From Candidatus Sumerlaeota bacterium (GTDB lineage Bacteria; Sumerlaeota; Sumerlaeia; JADFCT01), in the NCBI GenBank assembly GCA_026398575.1, contig JAPLSP010000053.1, positions 1 to 19,412 of the forward strand: 19,412 nt of DNA, read 5' to 3'. The translations under genes were made by a program, and so were the position numbers. The notes below the pieces were generated by a model. It saw nothing but the letters and a program-made list of their open reading frames with translations, did not search any database and was not told the origin of the DNA. Of this stretch, positions 14,301-19,412 are shown piece after piece (position 1 is the stretch's first letter; each line of letters begins with the position of its first letter).

Positions 14301-14330
14301 TTGATTCTTCTCCATAGCCAAGCGTATAAT
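14301..14330 (+). promoter_or_regulatory. Promoter of the DUF1080/oxidoreductase operon
   Basis: TTGATT (14301-14306) and a perfect TATAAT (14325-14330) are 18 bp apart; a second TATAAT overlaps at 14330-14335. It lies about 65 bp upstream of the DUF1080 start and just after the argJ stop. A small CTGCA/TGCAG hairpin (14348-14361) sits in the leader. Confidence 0.65.
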
Positions 14331-14399
14331 ATAATACTATGAAGAGGCTGCATTCTTGCAGTTAGGCGTGTACTATACTTCTTCCCTGGGAGATGGATC

Positions 14400-15122
14400 A
14401 TGAACACAAAGTTTTTACTCAATGTGGCCGCGGCGCTGACAATCGCCGCCGTTTTTTCGTTCGCTGCGAAAGCCGCCGAGCCCATCCAACCATTCAACGG
14501 CAAAGACCTGGACAACTGGCAGGTCAAAGGCGACAAGGCCAAAAGCAAATGGAAGGTCGGAGTGGCGCAAGTGTCGCCCGATGATCCGAAACAGCTGATT
14601 GCCAAAGAAGGCGAGGGCGAGATGATCAACCTGGCGGCCAAGCACGGCGACAGCCTCGACATTCACACCAAAGATAAATTTGGGGACGTCCACCTCGAAG
14701 TCGAGGTCATGGTTCCGCAGGGCTCCAATTCGGGGATCTATCTGATGGGCGAGTATGAGTTGCAGGTGCTCGACAGCTACGGCAAGCCGAACGATAAGCT
14801 GAGCCAGGGCGACATGGGCGCGGTTTATAGCGCGGCGGCGCCCAAGCTCAACGCCAGCAAGAAACCGGGCGAGTGGCAAAAATACGTGATTGATTTCCAG
14901 GCCCCGCGTTTCAGCGCCGACGGCAAAAAGACCACCAACGCCAAGTTCATCAAAGTCGAGCTCAACGGCCAGGTCGTTCAGGAAAACCTCGAAGTCGCCA
15001 AAGGCTCGACGGGCGGCGGCGTCACGGGCAAGGAAGCCGCGACCGGGCCGTTGATGTTCCAGGGCAATCATGGGGCCGTTGCGTTTCGCAACATCAAGAT
15101 CACACCTTCGGAGAGCAAATAG
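14400..15122 (+). CDS. Secreted 3-keto-disaccharide hydrolase-like protein (DUF1080)
   Basis: 240 residues with a Sec signal peptide (MNTKFLLNVAAALTIAAVFS..., cleavage near AAKA/AEP). The mature part begins IQPFNGKDLDNWQVKG, the standard opening of DUF1080 domains, and continues through LEVEVMVPQGSNSGIYLMGE and ELQVLDSYG to GPLMFQGNHGAVAFRNIKI. This is a concanavalin/LamG-like beta-sandwich. Some members have been shown to hydrolyse 3-keto-glycosides, which is the basis of the family name, but most are unassigned. GGGAG (14388-14392) lies 7 nt before ATG 14400. Only 2 bp separate it from the following Gfo/Idh/MocA gene, so the two are an operon. A joint role in oxidising a sugar at C3 and then cleaving the keto-glycoside is plausible. 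Confidence 0.9.
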   Translation: MNTKFLLNVAAALTIAAVFSFAAKAAEPIQPFNGKDLDNWQVKGDKAKSKWKVGVAQVSPDDPKQLIAKEGEGEMINLAAKHGDSLDIHTKDKFGDVHLEVEVMVPQGSNSGIYLMGEYELQVLDSYGKPNDKLSQGDMGAVYSAAAPKLNASKKPGEWQKYVIDFQAPRFSADGKKTTNAKFIKVELNGQVVQENLEVAKGSTGGGVTGKEAATGPLMFQGNHGAVAFRNIKITPSESK

Positions 15123-15124
15123 CC

Positions 15125-16624
15125 ATGGATACGAGCAAAAAAAACCAGAGTGCGAAAGATCAGGCGCAAAACTCAGCGGAAAATAAAAGCATCCTGTCGC
15201 GCCGGGGATTCATCGGAGGCGCGGCGATGGCCGCCGCATTCGTCGCATCGTGCGCGAGCAACCTCAAAGGCGAAGCCGCCGTGGAAAAAACCGCGAGCGC
15301 CGCGCCCAAGGACGCTGCCGCCACGGGCGTGCTCGATTCCAAGGTCGAGATTTTTAACATCGTGCCGCGCAACGTCCTGGGCGGTCCGAACGTCAAGCCG
15401 CCCAGCGAAAAACTCAATGTCGCAGGCGTTGGCATTGGCGGCAAGGGGGCCGGCGACGTCGAGGAATGCGCCAAGTCGGAAAACATCGTGGCGCTGTGCG
15501 ACGTGGACGATCAAAAAGGGGGCGGGCAGTTCAAGAAACACCCCAAGGCCAAGCAGTATCGCGACTACCGCGTCATGCTGGAAAAACAAAAAGACATTGA
15601 CGCGATCATCGTGGCCACGCCCGATCACATGCACGCCCCCATATCCATCGCCGCGATGCAGCTGGGCAAGCACGTCTATTGCCAGAAGCCGCTGACGCAT
15701 ACCGTCGTAGAGGCGCGTAAGATGGCTGAAGCCGCGCGCCAATACAAGGTCGCCACACAAATGGGCAACCAGGGCCTTGCGGGCGAAGACGTGCGGATAC
15801 GGGCGGAATTCTTATGGGCGGGCGCAATCGGGCAGGTGCGCGAAGTCCATATCTGGACGGATCGCCCCGTCTGGGCGCAGGGTATTGACCGCCCCGTCGA
15901 AACGCCGCCCGTTCCCGCGTCGCTGGATTGGGACCTGTGGCTCGGATGCGCTCCCGTGCGGCCTTATCATCCCGCCTATCATCCCTTTGCCTGGCGCGGC
16001 TGGTTCGACTTCGGCACCGGCGCGCTGGGCGACATCGGCTGCCATTCGATGGCGCCGGTCTTCAAGGCGCTCAACCTCGGCCATCCCACAACCATCGAAG
16101 CGTGCGCATCCAATATTGTCCGCGTGAACTGGAAGAAATTGGACAACAAGGAAACCTATCCGGATGCTTCCATCGTGCGCTATCACTTTCCCGCACGGGG
16201 AGAGCGGCCGCCCGTTATGATGGTTTGGTATGACGGCGGATTGGTTCCGGCGCGCCCGCCCGAAATGGAACCGGAGCGCAACTTCGGCGACAACGGGATC
16301 ATGTATATCGGCGACAAGGGCGTGATGCTCGACGGGCGCATTCTGCCGGAAGCGCGGATGAAGGAATTCAAGCGCCCCGCGCCGGTCATTCCGCGCTCCA
16401 TCGGCCACTACCAGGAATGGTTCCGCGCCTGCAAGGGCGGCGAGGCTGCGTGGTCGAACTTCGAATTCGCAGGCATGGTGACGGAGACGGTCCTGCTCGG
16501 CAACGTCGCGCTGAAGTTTCCGTTCAAGCAACTGCTGTGGGATTATGAAAAGATGAAAATCACGAACATCGCCGCGGCCAACGATCATCTGACCAAGAAG
16601 TACCGGCAGGGCTTTTCGATCTGA
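15125..16624 (+). CDS. Tat-exported Gfo/Idh/MocA-family oxidoreductase
   Basis: 499 residues. The N-terminus carries a twin-arginine signal (SRRGFIGG, residues 25-32) followed by a hydrophobic stretch and VASC, a possible lipobox with Cys43. The enzyme would therefore be folded with its cofactor before export and possibly lipid-anchored. A linker leads into the Rossmann fold: NVAGVGIGGKGAGD (glycine motif 101-108), CDVDD, ATPDHMHAPI and the family's catalytic-lysine motif in the form CQKPLTHT (Lys188) instead of the classical EKP. The C-terminal alpha/beta domain includes DIGCHSM and KFPFKQLLWDYEKM. Such enzymes oxidise or epimerise sugars with NAD(P); the pairing with DUF1080 suggests a 3-keto-glycoside pathway. 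How an exported member obtains or recycles its cofactor is not evident. Confidence 0.92.
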   Translation: MDTSKKNQSAKDQAQNSAENKSILSRRGFIGGAAMAAAFVASCASNLKGEAAVEKTASAAPKDAAATGVLDSKVEIFNIVPRNVLGGPNVKPPSEKLNVAGVGIGGKGAGDVEECAKSENIVALCDVDDQKGGGQFKKHPKAKQYRDYRVMLEKQKDIDAIIVATPDHMHAPISIAAMQLGKHVYCQKPLTHTVVEARKMAEAARQYKVATQMGNQGLAGEDVRIRAEFLWAGAIGQVREVHIWTDRPVWAQGIDRPVETPPVPASLDWDLWLGCAPVRPYHPAYHPFAWRGWFDFGTGALGDIGCHSMAPVFKALNLGHPTTIEACASNIVRVNWKKLDNKETYPDASIVRYHFPARGERPPVMMVWYDGGLVPARPPEMEPERNFGDNGIMYIGDKGVMLDGRILPEARMKEFKRPAPVIPRSIGHYQEWFRACKGGEAAWSNFEFAGMVTETVLLGNVALKFPFKQLLWDYEKMKITNIAAANDHLTKKYRQGFSI

Positions 16625-16632
16625 GAGGATGG

Positions 16633-17046
16633 CTAATCCCAGTAGCCATCGTGAAACATTCGCATTGTTTTTTTGTGGCACTTATAGCACTCAAAGTCGC
16701 GGGCGGATACTTCTTGCAAGGCTTCGAAGTAGCGCTGGGTCTCGCTGTTCGTTTTGAAGATTTCATGAGGCGTAATGAGCAATCGCGCATCGCCGGCATC
16801 AGGGAGAATGACAACCTCGCTCCCGCAGTTCCGACAGAGCGAGCGCCCGAGCGATTTGATATACGGACGCTGATCCTCACTCCAGCACGCCTCCTGAACC
16901 TTATGCAGTCCGAACGTCGCGCATTTGGGGCAGAGACAAGGAAGACTAGGTCGCCGTTGGGTCTCCTTGTTGAATCCCATCCCTATATTCATTCCATGGG
17001 ATTTGTGTCCGCAACCGGCGCACTCGAAGTGAATCATTATTCCCAT
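16633..17046 (-). CDS. Zinc-ribbon protein of unknown function
   Basis: 137 residues with four CxxC pairs: C9/C12, C39/C42 (in CLCPKC, with an extra C37), C71/C74 (CRNC) and C120/C123 (CYKC). Pairing 1 with 2 and 3 with 4 would give two zinc ribbons. The segment between the last two, VILPDAGDARLLITPHEIF, has no recognised motif. The protein ends FHDGYWD. There is no signal peptide or membrane segment. ATG 17046 is used here; an internal ATG at 17037 with GGGA just upstream is an alternative. It lies 17 bp downstream of the 110-residue gene on the same strand, so the two are probably co-transcribed. It converges on the oxidoreductase gene with 8 bp between stops. I cannot assign a function. 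Confidence 0.7.
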   Translation of the reverse strand: MGIMIHFECAGCGHKSHGMNIGMGFNKETQRRPSLPCLCPKCATFGLHKVQEACWSEDQRPYIKSLGRSLCRNCGSEVVILPDAGDARLLITPHEIFKTNSETQRYFEALQEVSARDFECYKCHKKTMRMFHDGYWD

Positions 17047-17063
17047 AGTCCATGTTCCTAAAG

Positions 17064-17396
17064 CTAATCATAAGCCATCAATCCAGCTCGCATGGCGCTT
17101 TCGATTGTGCCATCAAGCAATTCAAAACCGGGGAACCAGCATTCGTCCGGATCGTAGGCTTCCGAGCTGTACTTGTAGATGGCGAATTTCCAGCCCACCA
17201 TGTCTCCTGTATATGAAAGCCGGCAGATCGGTCTCGGCCCGAAACCATCATCCCTGTGCAGGTACAAGTATTGGCCTCTAAAGCTAGGGACATACCGAGG
17301 CAATTCGCATTGGCCGAATTCATTCTGGTTAAATTGCGCGACGATTCGCTCAGCTTCTTGCTTGACTTCCTTAGGAATAGTCTTTCCTGGCATCAT
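17064..17396 (-). CDS. Conserved hypothetical protein, 110 residues
   Basis: The chosen ATG at 17396 has AAGGAG 8 nt upstream; the frame extends to 17429 but that part would contain the ribosome-binding site. The N-terminal third is helical (KEVKQEAERIVAQFN). The rest is compact and rich in aromatic residues: YLYLHRDDGFGPRPICRLSY, GWKFAIYKYSSEAYDPDE, and DGTIESAMRAGLMAYD at the end. I recall the pattern ICRLxYTG...FAIYKYS...YDPDE...DGTIExAMxAG from uncharacterised small proteins in many bacteria, but know no function. It probably heads a two-gene operon with the zinc-ribbon protein. Confidence 0.72.
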   Translation of the reverse strand: MMPGKTIPKEVKQEAERIVAQFNQNEFGQCELPRYVPSFRGQYLYLHRDDGFGPRPICRLSYTGDMVGWKFAIYKYSSEAYDPDECWFPGFELLDGTIESAMRAGLMAYD

Positions 17397-17500
17397 CGTC
17401 CTGTCTCCTTCCGTGATGATCTCTTGCATGACGCGACTCTCAAACTAATGGCGTCTGCTGTTAAGAATTGCTTTTCCGACCCGAAAATAGGTAGATAATA

Positions 17501-19234
17501 TTACATTTCCTCAATCACCCCAATACCCAGCAGCCACAGCCCGATACGCAGGGCTCGCGCGGTCAGAGAGCACAGCGCCAGGCGTGTGGTTTCGCGCGGA
17601 TCGCCGAGGACGCGGTTGTTGGTGTAGAAGCGGCTGAAATTTTGCGCCAGATCGAAGAGATAGTCGCTCATGCGGTTGGCCGCCAGCTCGCGCTCGACAG
17701 AGTCAATCACTTCCGGCAGACGCAGCAGGAGGCGGCCCAGGTCAATCTCTTCCGGCGTCTCGAGAGTTTGGATGGCCGCGGGATCGAGGGAGGCGAAGTC
17801 AATCCCGCCTTTGCGCGCGATGCTCTGGACGCGCACGTAGGCGTAAATCATATACGGCGCGGTGTTGCCCTGGAGCGCCAGCATCTTGTCGAATGAGAAG
17901 ACGTAATCGCTGATGCGGTTCTGCGAGAGGTCGGCGTATTTGACGGCGCCGATCCCGATAACGCGCGCCACCTCCGCCTTTTGCTCCTCGCTCAGATCAG
18001 GGTTTTTCTCGTCCACGATCACCCGCGCCCGCGCGACCGCTTCATCCAGCAGGTCCTTGAGGCGGACGGTCTCTCCCGAGCGCGTCTTGAGTTTCTTTTT
18101 GTCCTCCCCCAGCACCATGCCGAACGGCACGTGAACGACCTCGACGCCTTCAAGCCATCCGGCCTTGCGCGCGGCGGCGAAGACCATCGCGAAATGCTGC
18201 GCCTGGCCGGCGTCGGTGACGTAGATGATCTTGTCCGCCCGCTCCTCGCGCACGCGATAGCGGATGGCCGTCATATCCGTGGTGTCGTAGTTGAAGCCGC
18301 CATCCTGTTTCCGGACGATCAGCGGCAGCGGCGAACCTTCTTTGCTCTGGAATTTTTCAGGATCGGGAAAGACGCACCATGCCCCTTCGGATTCGACGAT
18401 CAGCCCGAGACGCTGCAGTTCGTGAAGGGTCGCGGGGATGTACGGATTATAAAACGACTCGCCCTTCTCTTCGAGGCTGACATCGAGCAGGCGATAAATT
18501 TCATCGAACTGGCGGCGCGATTGATCGCACAGCACCTTCCATCCGCGCGTGGCTTCGAGATCGCCCGATTGCAGCTTCACGACCTCGGAGCGCGCGCGCT
18601 GCTTGAACTCCTCGTCCTCGTCGAAGCGCTTCTTGGCCTCTTTATAGAATGCGACGATGTCGCCCAAGTCCACTTCGCTTTCCTCCGTCAGCGCCTGCGG
18701 GCAACGGTCCTTGAGATGCGCGATCAGCATCCCGAACTGCGTTCCCCAGTCGCCGACGTGATTGCGGCGCAGGACGGTGTGGCCGAGGAACTCGTGAAAG
18801 CGCGCGAGGCAGGCGCCGATGATCGTGCTGCGCAGATGGCCGACGTGCAGTTCCTTGGCGATATTCGGGCTTGAAAAATCAATCACGACGCGCTGGACGG
18901 GCTCGTCCGGCGCGACCCCGAGCCGCTCGTCATGCAGCCAGCCGCGCAGCTGGTCCGTGAGCCATTCGGGTTTGAGCGTAAGATTGATGAAGCCCGGTCC
19001 CGCGATTTCGGGCGCGAGGCATAGGTCCGCGACGTCCAGCGCTTCGACGATTTGCGTGGCGGCGTCGCGCGGCTTCATGCCTCGCGCGTGCGCCAGAGCC
19101 ATTGCGGCGTTGCATTGATAGTGGCCGAATTTCGGGTCGGTGGCCGGCGTCAGCGAGATCATTTCGATGGCGCCGAATTTTTTCTCGATCGCTTCGCGGG
19201 CCCGCGCTTTCAGAATTTCCAATACATTAGGCAT
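17501..19234 (-). CDS. argS: Arginyl-tRNA synthetase
   Basis: Charges tRNA-Arg with arginine for translation. The 577-residue class I synthetase has the N-terminal tRNA D-loop-binding region (residues 1-110, with FGHYQCNAAMALA). The HIGH motif appears as HVGH (130-133) within SPNIAKELHVGHLRSTIIG, followed by NHVGDWGTQFGMLIAHL. The KMSKS equivalent is the degenerate KLKTRSG (381-387) usual for ArgRS. The C-terminal helical anticodon-binding domain begins with YADLSQNRISDYVFSFDKML and ends in LLGIGVIEEM. Length and motifs are normal. The start at 19234 has only a weak ribosome-binding site. It appears to be a single-gene unit, 104 bp upstream of the 110-residue gene. Confidence 0.97.
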   Translation of the reverse strand: MPNVLEILKARAREAIEKKFGAIEMISLTPATDPKFGHYQCNAAMALAHARGMKPRDAATQIVEALDVADLCLAPEIAGPGFINLTLKPEWLTDQLRGWLHDERLGVAPDEPVQRVVIDFSSPNIAKELHVGHLRSTIIGACLARFHEFLGHTVLRRNHVGDWGTQFGMLIAHLKDRCPQALTEESEVDLGDIVAFYKEAKKRFDEDEEFKQRARSEVVKLQSGDLEATRGWKVLCDQSRRQFDEIYRLLDVSLEEKGESFYNPYIPATLHELQRLGLIVESEGAWCVFPDPEKFQSKEGSPLPLIVRKQDGGFNYDTTDMTAIRYRVREERADKIIYVTDAGQAQHFAMVFAAARKAGWLEGVEVVHVPFGMVLGEDKKKLKTRSGETVRLKDLLDEAVARARVIVDEKNPDLSEEQKAEVARVIGIGAVKYADLSQNRISDYVFSFDKMLALQGNTAPYMIYAYVRVQSIARKGGIDFASLDPAAIQTLETPEEIDLGRLLLRLPEVIDSVERELAANRMSDYLFDLAQNFSRFYTNNRVLGDPRETTRLALCSLTARALRIGLWLLGIGVIEEM

Positions 19235-19315
19235 GGTTTGCTCGGTTGAATAAAGGTCCGGGCAGATTATCCACGGCGCCGTTGCGCGACAAGCGGCAAA
19301 TTGCGCGCGGCTCGT

Positions 19316-19334
19316 GCCGGGGATACATGCCGGC
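19316..19334 (+). repeat. Small GCCGG hairpin, possibly a degenerate GCCGGC repeat
   Basis: GCCGG (19316-19320) and CCGGC (19330-19334) enclose a 9-nt loop containing ATACAT. On the minus strand GCCGGCATG... resembles the GCCGGCATCC core at 12717-12726. Similarity is short, so the relationship is tentative. Confidence 0.35.
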
Positions 19335-19359
19335 TCACAGTTTGGCGCCGAATGGTAGG

Positions 19360-19412
19360 CCGCTCCGTTCCGCCGGGCGGCCTTGGCGCGCGATGGCCGC
19401 CCGGCGGAGCGG
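19360..19412 (+). repeat. Large inverted repeat at the window edge
   Basis: The right arm, 19395-19412, pairs completely with the left arm in two blocks: 19360-19367 with 19405-19412, and 19373-19382 with 19395-19404. A 5-nt bulge (19368-19372) lies on the left side and the loop is 12 nt (19383-19394). The arms run up to the last base of the window, so the element may continue beyond it. It lies upstream of argS and is not followed by a visible T-run. Confidence 0.8.

Noticed and set aside
12645..14321. 558-codon open frame on the minus strand
   Set aside because: It is antisense to argJ and to the repeat island; the protein has no coherent features and argJ is certain.
17470..17487. Terminator after argS
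   Set aside because: TTTTC/GAAAA gives only a 5-bp A/T-rich stem around CGACCC, too weak to call.

Overview
The window is a GC-rich bacterial chromosomal segment in which ordinary housekeeping genes alternate with more A/T-rich accessory islands. The gene set points to a Planctomycetes/Verrucomicrobia-like or neighbouring candidate-phylum bacterium (for example a Sumerlaeota or Hydrogenedentes relative). It includes a PPDK with a Lys/Ala-rich tail, a DUF1080 protein paired with a secreted Gfo/Idh/MocA oxidoreductase, an Agl23-like (TIGR03663) membrane protein and GCCGGC-type hairpin repeats. This placement is an inference from gene content; there is no rRNA or other phylogenetic marker beyond argS and argJ.

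Layout. 1-483: non-coding, three copies of a hairpin repeat and a possible promoter. 484-3279: ppdK, closed by a clean intrinsic terminator. 3385-4221: accessory operon of a Panacea-domain (SocA/DUF4065-like) protein and a coupled 71-residue protein. 4236-4580 (minus): Phd/YefM-like antitoxin without a visible toxin. 4659-6438: a secreted protein of unknown function on the minus strand, with its own promoter and terminator, bracketed by a roughly 92-bp direct repeat. 6471-7547: a secreted GH62 alpha-L-arabinofuranosidase. 7604-8805: accessory operon of a 79-residue protein and an ImmA/IrrE-type metallopeptidase behind a good promoter and a leader with two inverted repeats. 8851-10181 (minus): alpha/beta hydrolase coupled to a small membrane protein. 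10420-12693: Agl23-like protein. 12694-13046: repeat island. 13047-14285: argJ. 14301-16624: operon of a 3-keto-disaccharide hydrolase-like (DUF1080) protein and a Tat-exported Gfo/Idh/MocA oxidoreductase. 16633-17396 (minus): zinc-ribbon protein and a 110-residue conserved hypothetical. 17501-19234 (minus): argS. 19235-19412: repeats, ending in a large hairpin.

Two themes connect the genes. One is glycan use: GH62, the alpha/beta hydrolase (possibly a carbohydrate esterase) and the DUF1080/oxidoreductase pair, which could act on 3-keto-glycosides outside the cytoplasm. The other is a set of small, likely mobile regulatory or defence modules (Panacea pair, orphan antitoxin, ImmA/IrrE pair). 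The strongest candidates for an undescribed system are the 79-residue protein plus metallopeptidase operon and the Panacea plus 71-residue operon. In both, one partner belongs to a known family and the other is unrecognised.
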